Shown here one piece after another: positions 9,616-17,753 of a stretch of 64,000 bases of DNA. The stretch is from Acholoe squamosa (taxonomy: Eukaryota; Annelida; Polychaeta; Phyllodocida; Polynoidae). Location of the stretch: NCBI GenBank assembly GCA_949317995.1, contig OX439036.1, forward strand, positions 9,838,356 to 9,902,355. Reading direction: 5' to 3'. The first letter of the stretch is position 1; each line of letters opens with the position of its first letter. The notes beneath the pieces were generated by a model. It had not been told where the DNA came from and made no database searches. It saw nothing but the letters and a program-made list of their open reading frames with translations. The position numbers were made by a program, and so were the translations under genes.

Positions 9616-10278
9616 ATGGAGCACCTAGAATTTCCTATTTTCAATGCATGTATTAGAATACCTTTTTCTATGATAGTAGCAGGTCCTAGTAACAGTGGTA
9701 AAACTACTTTTGTTCATAATTTAATAGAAAACAGTGATCGCATATTAGACAAAAACATAGATTATTTTATTTGGTGTTATGGTCAAACACCTCCTAAAAA
9801 ACCTTCTATAATGCAAGATAAAGACGTTATTTTCATTAAAGGTATTCCTTCTTCTTTTGATAAATACATAAAACCGAACTTAAATGGACTTATTATATTA
9901 GATGACTTAATGAAAGAAAGCAGTAATAATGCAGAAATAGGAAAATTATTTACTCAAACTTGTCATCATGAAGGTTTAAATGTGATATATATATCTCAAA
10001 ATTTTTTTTCTGAAGGGAAAGAAAGACAAACTGTGAACAGAAATGCTACTTACCTTGTTATATTTAATTCTCCTTTAGATCAAACAGTGCCTCAAATATT
10101 AGGAAGAAAATTATTACCAAAAAATCATAAAACTTTTATCAATATTTTTAATGAAGCAACTAGAAAACCACATTCTTATCTCTTAATAGACGGACATCAA
10201 AAAACTCCACAAGAATACAGATTAAGAGGAAATATTTTTGATGTAGGCCAAGATGTTTATATTCCAAATAAAACTTAA
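9616..10278 (+). CDS. A32-like (FtsK/HerA) genome-packaging ATPase
   Basis: 220 residues from the ATG at 9616, the last A of an A16 run. The context AAAATGG is favourable for initiation, so a separate product is plausible. Walker A is GPSNSGKTT (23-31) and Walker B is LIILDDLM (92-99). A downstream YISQNFF segment resembles the sensor region of viral packaging ATPases. The protein would drive DNA into the capsid. Because the integrase frame reads directly into it, the product could be a fusion, two proteins by reinitiation, or two proteins separated by slippage on the A-run. Confidence 0.9.
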   Translation: MEHLEFPIFNACIRIPFSMIVAGPSNSGKTTFVHNLIENSDRILDKNIDYFIWCYGQTPPKKPSIMQDKDVIFIKGIPSSFDKYIKPNLNGLIILDDLMKESSNNAEIGKLFTQTCHHEGLNVIYISQNFFSEGKERQTVNRNATYLVIFNSPLDQTVPQILGRKLLPKNHKTFINIFNEATRKPHSYLLIDGHQKTPQEYRLRGNIFDVGQDVYIPNKT

Positions 10279-10290
10279 AAAAATGTACGT

Positions 10291-10298
10291 GTGATAAA
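10291..10298 (+). promoter_or_regulatory. GTGATAAA motif upstream of the pX-like gene
   Basis: GTGATAAA lies about 58 bases before the ATG at 10356, at a spacing like that of the other motif copies. Confidence 0.3.
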
Positions 10299-10355
10299 TG
10301 AAATAAAGAATGATATAAAAGACAAAAAATAGTTTTGTTTATTACGTTTTAAAAA

Positions 10356-10787
10356 ATGCCTAAGAAAAGGAAATCTTTGTTATTAAAAAAAAGACCTATA
10401 TTAAAAAGGAAAGGGAAAAAAAGAATTTTAAAGAAAAAGACTAAAAGAAACAAAAGGCCTAATTTATCTAGGCAATTAGCTTTCCTTACGGTCTTAAGTA
10501 ACACTAAAAATAAAAAAAGAAGAAATCTTCTGATAGAATATGCAGGAAAAGAAGACATAGATGCTATATGTCAGTGCATTTATAACGTACTGAAAGGAAT
10601 TATTAAATTAAGTCCTTTTTCTTATGCTAAACTTAAAAAGCATAAAAAAATTTTAAGATTTTTAGTAAATAGACGTGTGAATAACAAAAAAAGGAAAGCA
10701 GTATTGAAACAAAAAGGTGGTTTTTTGTCTATGCTTATTCCTTTAGCCGTAACTTTACTAGGAGGTTTAGCAGGAAGTAGACAATAA
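10356..10787 (+). CDS. Basic pX-like virion core protein
   Basis: 143 residues, very lysine/arginine-rich at both ends. It has the pattern typical of a small Polinton/adintovirus protein: LIEYAGKEDIDAICQCIYN followed by LKG, then a lysine-rich stretch and a C-terminal LKQKGGFLSMLIPLA hydrophobic tail. Such proteins have been compared with the adenovirus core protein pX; the DNA-condensing role is inferred from charge and family. The TAA is followed one base later by the ATG of the next gene, so the two are probably co-expressed. Confidence 0.6.
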   Translation: MPKKRKSLLLKKRPILKRKGKKRILKKKTKRNKRPNLSRQLAFLTVLSNTKNKKRRNLLIEYAGKEDIDAICQCIYNVLKGIIKLSPFSYAKLKKHKKILRFLVNRRVNNKKRKAVLKQKGGFLSMLIPLAVTLLGGLAGSRQ

Positions 10788-10788
10788 T

Positions 10789-11829
10789 ATGACTGATTCT
10801 TTCAAAAAAAGTATTGTCATTCCTTTAGTTACATATAAAAAACTTAGAGCTATAGAAGAAATTAAGACGAAAGAAACTAAAAATGAAAAAAATCCTATTC
10901 TTGAAAGACAAAAAGAAATATTAGCAGAAAAAATGTATAACATTCAACCATATAAAGTTTTAAGTACTAATCAAGATATATCTAAACAAAATCCTACTTT
11001 TTTTTCTTATTTTCAAGAAAATCAATCTGAAAAATCTTTTCATACAGGTATATCTATAGAAGAAATATTATCACATATAAGACAAGCACAAATACCTTAC
11101 ATAAAAGAAATTTTAAAAAAAATGTTAGCTTTACAATTTTTTCGGAATGATCAGGGTGAAATAATAATGAACGGAAAACTGCTAAAAAATTCTAATGTGA
11201 TAGACATAATGAAATTTTTTTCTAATACTAGCATAAAAAAAGAACCTCTTGGCATTAATGAACTTTGGTATAATTTATCTCCACATATACCTAAATCTTG
11301 GTTTCTCAATAAACCAGGAAAAAGCAAGCAGGATGCTGACGCTTATAAAATAAAAAAATATCCTCTAGAAGATCAAAATATAGACATTATAAAAAAACGA
11401 CAACGACAAATACATAAAAAAATTGAAAAAGGAAAGATAGAATCCATAGAAGCAACAGATGATGAATATTCAGAAAATGATTACGATGATCCAATTGAAA
11501 AATCATTATTTAAAGATTCTGACAGCGTGGACGAGGATAATTTAAATTATCCTCCAGAATATGGTAAACAAAAATTATTTATTCCTTCAGGAGAAGAAAA
11601 AACCTTCACAGAATCTGAAGAAAATAAAAAAGATGAAGCAAGTGGAGGAATAGGAGAAGAAATAAAAATTAAGAAAATAAAACCAACTTCTTTTGAACAA
11701 AAATTCGATGAAGAAAGTGAAATAGAACCTATGTCCTCTACCCCTCCTTCTGAAGATATTTTTGGAGGAATAAAAAAGAAAAAAAGTTCGTCTAAAGCAT
11801 CACCACGTAAAACACGATATGGGAGATAA
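10789..11829 (+). CDS. Conserved Polinton/adintovirus virion-associated protein, function unknown
   Basis: 346 residues. A helical domain at about residues 85-180 (ISIEEILSHIRQAQIP, then ILKKMLAL, GKLLKNSNVIDIM and P.GINELWYNL) resembles a conserved Polinton protein of unknown function usually encoded beside the capsid genes. The C-terminal half is acidic and low-complexity, ending in a basic SPRKTRYGR tail. The start follows the previous stop by one base. A structural or scaffold role is inferred from position between the core and capsid genes. The frame is intact. Confidence 0.5.
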   Translation: MTDSFKKSIVIPLVTYKKLRAIEEIKTKETKNEKNPILERQKEILAEKMYNIQPYKVLSTNQDISKQNPTFFSYFQENQSEKSFHTGISIEEILSHIRQAQIPYIKEILKKMLALQFFRNDQGEIIMNGKLLKNSNVIDIMKFFSNTSIKKEPLGINELWYNLSPHIPKSWFLNKPGKSKQDADAYKIKKYPLEDQNIDIIKKRQRQIHKKIEKGKIESIEATDDEYSENDYDDPIEKSLFKDSDSVDEDNLNYPPEYGKQKLFIPSGEEKTFTESEENKKDEASGGIGEEIKIKKIKPTSFEQKFDEESEIEPMSSTPPSEDIFGGIKKKKSSSKASPRKTRYGR

Positions 11830-11906
11830 AAAAAAACCAACCCTAAATATTATGGGAAAGATTGGGACACGAAATGGAAAAAATAGTAATAAATAAAGAA
11901 AAAGCA

Positions 11907-11917
11907 TTTGAGATAAA
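11907..11917 (+). promoter_or_regulatory. TTTGAGATAAA motif upstream of the pVI-like gene
   Basis: TTTGAGATAAA lies about 31 bases before the ATG at 11948, one of the best matches to the recurring motif. Confidence 0.45.
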
Positions 11918-11947
11918 GAAGAAAAAATCCTAGGAAAATAAATAAAA

Positions 11948-12394
11948 ATGTATTCGAATTGTGCTCATAAAAAATTTCTTTACAGGCAATTTTTACGAGA
12001 AAATAAAAATCCATTATTTTACAATCAATATGGAAGTGGATATAATACACTAACTCCTTTCATAGGAAGCAGAAATCAAAGAGGATATGGTATAGGTGGC
12101 ATACTAAAAGGTTTATTTAAAACAGTCGTACCTCTCATTACTCCTGCGGTGAAAAGTGCAGGTAAAGCAATAGGAAAACGAGCTCTTAAAGGAGGAATAA
12201 AAATTGCAAAAAATGTTTTAAAAGGTGAAAATATAAAAAAGGCTATAAAAAGAGAAGCTGAAGAAAGTTTGTCTGATTTAGGTTCTCAAGTTATTTCAAA
12301 CTTTTCAAATCAAAAGAAATTATCTCCTCAGCCAAAAATTATAAAAAAGAGAAACAGAAAAAAGAAAGGAAGGCATGGTGATATTTTCGGATAG
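11948..12394 (+). CDS. pVI-like membrane-active minor virion protein
   Basis: 148 residues. After a Tyr/Asn-rich N-terminus comes a glycine-rich amphipathic stretch, GYGIGGILKGLFKTVVPLI, then AVKSAGKAIGKRALKGG, and a basic tail ending in GDIFG. Proteins of this type are standard in Polintons and adintoviruses and are compared with adenovirus protein VI, which is cleaved by the viral protease and disrupts membranes. Here that function is inference from composition and context. It sits directly upstream of the major capsid protein. Confidence 0.55.
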   Translation: MYSNCAHKKFLYRQFLRENKNPLFYNQYGSGYNTLTPFIGSRNQRGYGIGGILKGLFKTVVPLITPAVKSAGKAIGKRALKGGIKIAKNVLKGENIKKAIKREAEESLSDLGSQVISNFSNQKKLSPQPKIIKKRNRKKKGRHGDIFG

Positions 12395-12404
12395 AATAAA
12401 TAGC

Positions 12405-12414
12405 TTGAGATAAA
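12405..12414 (+). promoter_or_regulatory. TTGAGATAAA motif upstream of the major capsid gene
   Basis: TTGAGATAAA lies about 62 bases before the capsid ATG at 12477. Confidence 0.45.
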
Positions 12415-12476
12415 CCGATAACTTGATCTTTTTATATTATCTAAGTAAAAATAAGAAGATACACCTGAACAAAAAT

Positions 12477-13844
12477 ATGTCTTTTTTAAATGAAAATTTA
12501 CATCATTGTATAAGCTCGGAATTGGATTATAAATATATACCTCCTACTGATACTACAAGAATAAAAACATACTATGAAAAAATAGATCCTACAGCTTCAC
12601 CAAACAGCAACACTGTTCAATTTACATTAAAATCTAACAAAAAAGATTATGTTTCTTTACATAACAGTTACCTTTACATAAAAGCAAAAATATTGAAAGC
12701 AGATAAAACAGCACCTGACGCTCCAGCTAACGATGGAACTATAAATGATAATGCTAAAGTTTTTCCTGTTAATTATTTTGGTGCTACTATGTTTAAGAAT
12801 GTAAAAGTATTCGTAGGAGGAATAAGAATATCAGACAGCAATGATTTATATGGTTACAAATCAATAATAGAATTTACTTTAAATTATGATCCTCTTACAG
12901 CTAAATGTTTAGGACCATTAAGTTTTTACATAAAAGACAATAAAGATTTCAATGAAGTTAACACTTTAACAGGTACAGCTCACAATGCAGGAGCTAAAAA
13001 AAGATATGAAAAAACAAAAAACGGAACATTGTTTGAAGTGCATGTAAGAATACATGACAGTCTTTTTTCACAGTCTAAATTATTACCTGGGGACTTGCCT
13101 CTTTCTATTGAATTAGATAGAGCAGATGAAACTTTTTGTTTAATGTCAAAAGTAGAAGCTCAAAAATATATTATAGATGTACAAGAAATAAAATTGTACG
13201 TGAAAAGAGTTAGATTAACAGATGATTTTCATCAAGAATTAGAAGAAGCAAGAGCTACTAATTTACCTATATGGGATATTCCTATCCATAAAATAGACAT
13301 GAAATATGTCACTTTCGGTCCTCAAAAAGCTATTCTTCAAGCTTCACATGTTGTGAATAACACACCTTTACCTAAAAGAGTCATAATTGGTCTCGTGCAT
13401 TTAGATGGCTTCACAGGCACTCATAATCGTAATCCATTTAAATTTGAAAACTTTAAAGTTAAAGAAATAGAACTTAAAGTAAACGATGGAGGAACTCCTT
13501 TTTATCATTATGAATTAGATTTTCCAAATAATATGTATAACATGGCTTATCTTGCTCTCTTTAAATCTACAGGAGATATATTCAGAAATGAAGCACAAAA
13601 TGTAACCATAGACGAATTTAAAGAGGGAACAACACTATTTTGCTTTGATATTTCTAAAGACGGAGCAACATCAGAAACTTTTGAATTAACTGAAACTGGT
13701 ACTTTAGGTTTTGTAGTAAAATTAGAAGAAGAATTAGATCATGGAGTAGCGGCCATTGTATATTTAGAATATGATGAGATCATGAGATTAGACTCAAGTA
13801 ATATGCTAAAATTTAAGTCTGAATTAACTAACCTAACAAAATGA
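12477..13844 (+). CDS. Major capsid protein, double-jelly-roll (hexon-like)
   Basis: 455 residues from the ATG at 12477 (AACAAAAATATG context); the frame is open further upstream but has no earlier ATG. It resembles Polinton/adintovirus capsid proteins: an N-terminal PPTDTTRIKTYYEKIDP region, IQ/VQFTL..N..DYVSLHNSYL strand motifs, a central KVFVGGIRISDSNDLYGYK segment and a C-terminal AAIVYLEYDEIM strand. The fold assignment rests on family resemblance and gene order. The stop overlaps the protease ATG (ATGA, 13841-13844). The frame is intact, in contrast to the polymerase. Confidence 0.8.
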   Translation: MSFLNENLHHCISSELDYKYIPPTDTTRIKTYYEKIDPTASPNSNTVQFTLKSNKKDYVSLHNSYLYIKAKILKADKTAPDAPANDGTINDNAKVFPVNYFGATMFKNVKVFVGGIRISDSNDLYGYKSIIEFTLNYDPLTAKCLGPLSFYIKDNKDFNEVNTLTGTAHNAGAKKRYEKTKNGTLFEVHVRIHDSLFSQSKLLPGDLPLSIELDRADETFCLMSKVEAQKYIIDVQEIKLYVKRVRLTDDFHQELEEARATNLPIWDIPIHKIDMKYVTFGPQKAILQASHVVNNTPLPKRVIIGLVHLDGFTGTHNRNPFKFENFKVKEIELKVNDGGTPFYHYELDFPNNMYNMAYLALFKSTGDIFRNEAQNVTIDEFKEGTTLFCFDISKDGATSETFELTETGTLGFVVKLEEELDHGVAAIVYLEYDEIMRLDSSNMLKFKSELTNLTK

Positions 13845-14389
13845 ATGGAAAAGAAATAAATTTTTATCTAAATCTCATAAAAGAAGAAAAAAAAGGAGAA
13901 TATGGAGTGTTTTCAGCAGATACCATACCTGAAGTGACGTATTACCCTACTAGTTACATAGTTAACACTGACAACAGTGATTCTCCTGGTGAGCATTGGG
14001 TAGCTTTATATTATGAAAAACCTAATAAATTAGCTGAATATTTTGATTCATATGGATTTCTACCTCTTCGTGAAAGTTTTCTTAAAGCATTACCTGAAAA
14101 ATATAAATATTCAACTCATGCTATACAAGGTTTATTTTCTACAACTTGTGGACAATATTGTTTATATTATCTTGAGAAAAGAGCTAACAACATGTCCATG
14201 CAAGATATAATATCTAGTTTCACGACTGATACAGACTGGAACGATAATAAAATAATAAATCATTTCAAAAAGAAAAAAATACCTGTGATAAAAGAAGCTC
14301 ATTTCCCATATCAAATTTGTCAAAGCTGCTTACCTAAAAACGATTTCTTAAATAACAATTACACTTTAAAATCCAAAAAATTGAAATGA
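13841..14389 (+). CDS. Adenain-like (C48/C5-type) cysteine protease
   Basis: 182 residues. The catalytic residues of adenovirus-type proteases are visible: His52 in GEHWVALYY, Asp69 in YFDSYG, Gln96 and Cys103 in QGLFSTTCGQYC. The Gln-to-Cys spacing of seven equals that in adenain. Such enzymes mature virion proteins and are standard in Polintons and adintoviruses. The gene overlaps the capsid gene by four bases at its start and the next gene by four bases at its end (ATGA), consistent with one polycistronic late unit. Confidence 0.9.
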   Translation: MNGKEINFYLNLIKEEKKGEYGVFSADTIPEVTYYPTSYIVNTDNSDSPGEHWVALYYEKPNKLAEYFDSYGFLPLRESFLKALPEKYKYSTHAIQGLFSTTCGQYCLYYLEKRANNMSMQDIISSFTTDTDWNDNKIINHFKKKKIPVIKEAHFPYQICQSCLPKNDFLNNNYTLKSKKLK

Positions 14390-14838
14390 CGGAATCAAAC
14401 CTTTTAAGTAAAATCAATAATGCAACTAAAAAGAAACTACTAGCTATACAAGCAAGTAGTATTTTAGTTATGTTTGTCTTAGCTATAACAGGTATCATAT
14501 ATAATGAAACACAAAAAAAATATTCTTCTCCTTTACAAAAAGGAGATGAAATATTCCTATGTTGTACAGAAACTGGCAACATTTTTCGAAATGGAGAAAA
14601 AACACAAAGTTTTTTAACTTGTTACATAACAAACATAAATGAGAGAAAAAGCTGGTCCTATCCTTACTTAGGACAGTCTGTTTCAAATAATTCTCAAACA
14701 AACCAAAGCTCAAGAGTAAATCAGTTTACTGATATAATAACCATAAATTCCTCTCTTAAAAATAGATATGTTGTAATACATATGCCTAAACAAAGAAAAA
14801 TCACTGAGATAAATACCACATCTCCAACTTACAACTGA
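14386..14838 (+). CDS. Small single-pass membrane protein, unknown
   Basis: 150 residues, overlapping the protease stop by ATGA. A short polar N-terminus is followed by one hydrophobic segment (about 23-43) and then a mostly polar domain with a cysteine pair (CC at 64-65), a third cysteine and several N-glycosylation-type NxS/T sites. I do not recognise the family. Its position directly after the protease suggests a virion membrane or entry-related component, but this is only inference from context. Confidence 0.5.
   Translation: MTESNLLSKINNATKKKLLAIQASSILVMFVLAITGIIYNETQKKYSSPLQKGDEIFLCCTETGNIFRNGEKTQSFLTCYITNINERKSWSYPYLGQSVSNNSQTNQSSRVNQFTDIITINSSLKNRYVVIHMPKQRKITEINTTSPTYN
14804..14814 (+). 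promoter_or_regulatory. CTGAGATAAAT motif upstream of the coiled-coil gene
   Basis: CTGAGATAAAT lies about 73 bases before the ATG at 14887, inside the end of the previous gene. Confidence 0.3.
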
Positions 14839-14886
14839 TTAAAAAATATCACGCTGATCCTATAAACAATAACTTATATTTTAAAT

Positions 14887-15310
14887 ATGGATTATTTAAA
14901 GATTCAATTAAACTATGAAAAAGAACGTAATGAAATCCTAGAAAAAATTTGTCACCATCAACACTCATACATTTGCTCGTTAGAAAAAGAGAAAACTGAA
15001 TATCAAAACAAAATAAAAGAAGAAGAAGAAAAAAAATTCTTCTCTCTCTTATAAAATAAAAGAGACAGAAAAAGAAGTCATGAGTATGTTAGCACATAGA
15101 AAAGCCTATGGCATAGCTAAAATGGAGAGAGAATACAGGAAAAGAAAAGGTCCGATTTACATAAAGACTATAGTATCAGACAGTAATGATAAGGATGAAG
15201 AAGCTGCTGAAGATATAGATATAGTAGATCTCCCTCGTGAGAGTTTATTAAACATATATAGAAGTATACCTGATGAAGTGTTTTATGAAGAAAAACATGA
15301 ATGTGATTAG
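14887..15310 (+). pseudogene. Coiled-coil / acidic protein, probably split at an A8 run
   Basis: A short frame (14887-15054, 55 codons) starts at an ATG and encodes a charged helix ending in a run of glutamates and lysines. Across the A8 run at 15029-15036 the +1 frame is open and joins the 76-codon frame with ATGs at 15080 and 15086, ending at 15310. The second part has a basic segment (KMEREYRKRKGP) and an acidic one (SDSNDKDEEAAEDIDI). Reading both as one gene fits the pattern of +1 shifts at A-runs elsewhere in this virus, but two separate small genes are possible. Family unknown. Confidence 0.4.
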
Positions 15311-15340
15311 GTATACTTAATCACTGCTATATAATTCAAA

Positions 15341-15983
15341 ATGAGTTTTCAAACATACAGCATAAGAAATCTTTTAAAAAATAAGAACATCAGTGACGAA
15401 ATAGCAATCAAATATGTTAATGCTAAAAAAGAAAAAAATTATATGCAATTCTGCTTTCTTAAACATACTCCTTGAACACTATAAACAAGTATTCAAGCAT
15501 AGGCAAATAATATCTGCAGCCTTTTTCGTTATAGGAGAAACAGTTTTTAATTATGCAGAAAAGATATGTCTTATAAAACGATTAAATATGCATGATTTAT
15601 CAAAATTATCAGTTAAAGAAGCTATAGGTTATACCTTAAAATTCTTTTCTACTGAAGGTCTTAAAGATGAAAAAGACAAAAAAATTTGGGAAAATGCATT
15701 AGATCATCATTATAAAAATAATGATCATCACCCTGAATACTATTCAGGTAAAAACATGGAAAAATATGCTTTAATTGAAAGTGTATTTGATATGATAGCC
15801 TGTCATATAGAAAAAGATTTGAAAATTAAAAATATAACTGTGAATGATATTTTAAACGGAGAAATTACCTTTCATGAAATGTTAAACATTAATCCAAATT
15901 TCTTTAGTAGATACACTATCGAAGACAGAGAAAAAGTAAATTTTTATCTTGCTTCGTGGAAAAGTATTCTAAGTCAGCAATAA
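15341..15983 (+). pseudogene. HD-like DUF5662-type protein, start and body in different frames
   Basis: The natural ATG at 15341 opens about 30 codons before A-runs (15425-15430, 15432-15438). The homology then continues in the +1 frame, open from the ATG at 15414 to 15983 (189 codons). The body carries HDLSKLS.KE, then W..ALDHHYKNNDHHPEYY, a histidine/aspartate pattern that resembles the DUF5662 family of HD-type proteins known from phages and large viruses. This suggests a metal-dependent phosphohydrolase-like fold; activity is not shown. Either the ATG at 15414 gives the real product or the gene is shifted. Confidence 0.5.
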
Positions 15984-15986
15984 AAA

Positions 15987-16241
15987 ATGCTTAAAATAAA
16001 AAAATATATTATTACAAATTCTGTAAATAAAAAAACAAAAACACAAATCACAAACATTAAATATACAAGTTTTACGATATCTTTACTGGCTATATATTTG
16101 TTTTTTACTTACTGTATCATATATGAACTTATGCATATTGTAATATTATGTCCTTTTTTATATATCATATATAACCTTATACATATTATATTATTTCTGT
16201 TTTTGCATCATAGTATACTTGTTTCCGATACTACTTTGTGA
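15987..16241 (+). CDS. Small two-helix membrane protein, unknown
   Basis: 84 residues from an ATG in an AAAAAATG context, four bases after the previous stop. A basic polar N-terminus is followed by two long hydrophobic stretches rich in Ile, Leu, Phe and Tyr (about 30-50 and 52-75). No family is recognised. The 3' end runs into the first unit of a 38-base tandem repeat. The composition follows from AT-richness, so a chance ORF cannot be excluded. Confidence 0.35.
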   Translation: MLKIKKYIITNSVNKKTKTQITNIKYTSFTISLLAIYLFFTYCIIYELMHIVILCPFLYIIYNLIHIILFLFLHHSILVSDTTL

Positions 16242-16296
16242 TACAGCTAACATAACCAGTTTCCGATACTACTTTGTGATACAGCTAACATAACCA
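16221..16296 (+). repeat. Perfect 38-base tandem duplication
   Basis: Two identical 38-base units (16221-16258 and 16259-16296) beginning GTTTCCGATACTACTTTGTG lie between the small membrane protein and the death-domain gene. They contain the stop codon region of the upstream gene. Confidence 0.85.
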
Positions 16297-16332
16297 ATCT
16301 TAACTTTACATCTGATTACATATAACTTCAAA

Positions 16333-16953
16333 ATGCCTTTGCCATCCTATTATTTCAATCAAGACTTAGGTTATTCTGATCAAGTCTTACAACAAATATC
16401 TGTACTGTTAGGTACAGACTGGATGAAACTAGGTATTTATCTAGGCATACCTGATCACCGTTTAGAAAATATTTTTAAGTCTAAAAAACCATGCGAAATG
16501 GCATTAGAAATGTTAAAAAAATGGTGGAGAAATGTTCCTCCATACAAGAGATGGGAGGAACTAGAAACAAGTTTTCTAGAAACTAGCAGAAGAGACTTAA
16601 TAGAATTCACTCAAAAATATTTTGGCGAAAAATTATTGGAAAATTACCATACTGATTCCACTGCTATATATCTTTTCTTGAGCAAATTGAGCGAAAAAAT
16701 ACCATCAGACTGGAAATATATCGCTATTTATTTAAATATATCATATAAAGATATAAAAAATATTTCTTATGAACCTGAACGTGACTTAACTCAATATGCC
16801 TTCCAAGTGCTAAAAATGTGGCAAACATCTAAATACAGTGCAACTCACCATCTCATAAAAGCTCTGTCTGACATGAACAGAAAAGATGGTTTGAAAATTA
16901 TCTTCGATGAATTCGATAAAAGAACAGGAAGTGAGCAAGCAGGCTTTAATTAA
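16333..16953 (+). CDS. Tandem death-domain protein
   Basis: 206 residues from an ATG in a CAAAATG context. Two repeats of a six-helix death-domain pattern are visible at about residues 17-92 and 112-195. Each has DWMKLGIYLGI or DWKYIAIYLNI (helix 2), a short helix with ..I..I, then ALEMLKKWW or AFQVLKMWQ (helix 4), and a final L...R.D helix. The two copies share W30/W127 and the ML..W motif. Death domains mediate homotypic contacts in apoptosis and Toll/NF-kB-type signalling. A virus-encoded protein with nothing else attached suggests interference with such host complexes, which is inference. It lies upstream of the GATAA repeat region. Confidence 0.7.
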   Translation: MPLPSYYFNQDLGYSDQVLQQISVLLGTDWMKLGIYLGIPDHRLENIFKSKKPCEMALEMLKKWWRNVPPYKRWEELETSFLETSRRDLIEFTQKYFGEKLLENYHTDSTAIYLFLSKLSEKIPSDWKYIAIYLNISYKDIKNISYEPERDLTQYAFQVLKMWQTSKYSATHHLIKALSDMNRKDGLKIIFDEFDKRTGSEQAGFN

Positions 16954-16959
16954 AATGTT

Positions 16960-17753
16960 AAATATCTTTGTGATAAGCTTTAATAACTACAATACAGTTA
17001 GTCATAACAATTTATTAGTTATAATATATTATCATGTTATCTGATTATAAGATTGCTTTAAATATCTTGTGATAAGCTTAAATAACTAAATATTATAATA
17101 AATAATACAGCAACAATAGTAACAACTGTCATAGTTATAATTTTTTATCATATTGTCATCTAATCATAAGATTGCTTAAAATATCTTTATGATAACCTTA
17201 GATAACTGTATATCATAACTAGTGATATAACAGTTGTAACAACTTACTATTATCATAATATAATATTGTTAACTGTTTATAACTGTTTTTAATATAGTTG
17301 TGATAAGCTGAGATTGTAATAACTTGATATAGTTATAATTTTTTATCACATTGTCATCTAATCATAAGATTGCTTATGATGATCTTAAATAACTATATAT
17401 CATAACTAGTGATATAACAATTGTAACAACTTACTATCATCATAACATAATATTGTTATCTGTTTATAACTGCTTTTAATATAGTTGTGATAAGCTAAGA
17501 ACTAAATAACTATATATCATATAACAAGTAGTATAGCAATAATCATAAGTACTTAGTATTATACATACTATAGTTATAACATTATATTATATTATCGCTT
17601 TAAATATCGCTGAAATAAGCTTAGATAACTATATCATAACAAGTCATTAAGCAAGTCATAAGTACTTAGTATAGTTATAACTTCATATTATTACTGATAT
17701 TAGTTATAACTTCATATTATTACTGATATCTTTATATATCAATATCAACAAAA
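16960..17753. repeat. Degenerate repeat region with recurring TGATAAG...ATAACTA units
   Basis: About 0.8 kb without a gene. It consists of related blocks of roughly 90-125 bases, each starting near a (G)TGATAAGCTTA-like core (about 16971, 17070, 17189, 17300, 17486, 17610) followed by ATAACTA, TATATCATAACTAGTGATAT and GTTATAA words. A perfect 29-base tandem duplication closes the region (17672-17700 and 17701-17729). It could be an enhancer or origin similar in concept to baculovirus homologous regions, or an expanded promoter. No coding potential is seen. Confidence 0.6.
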
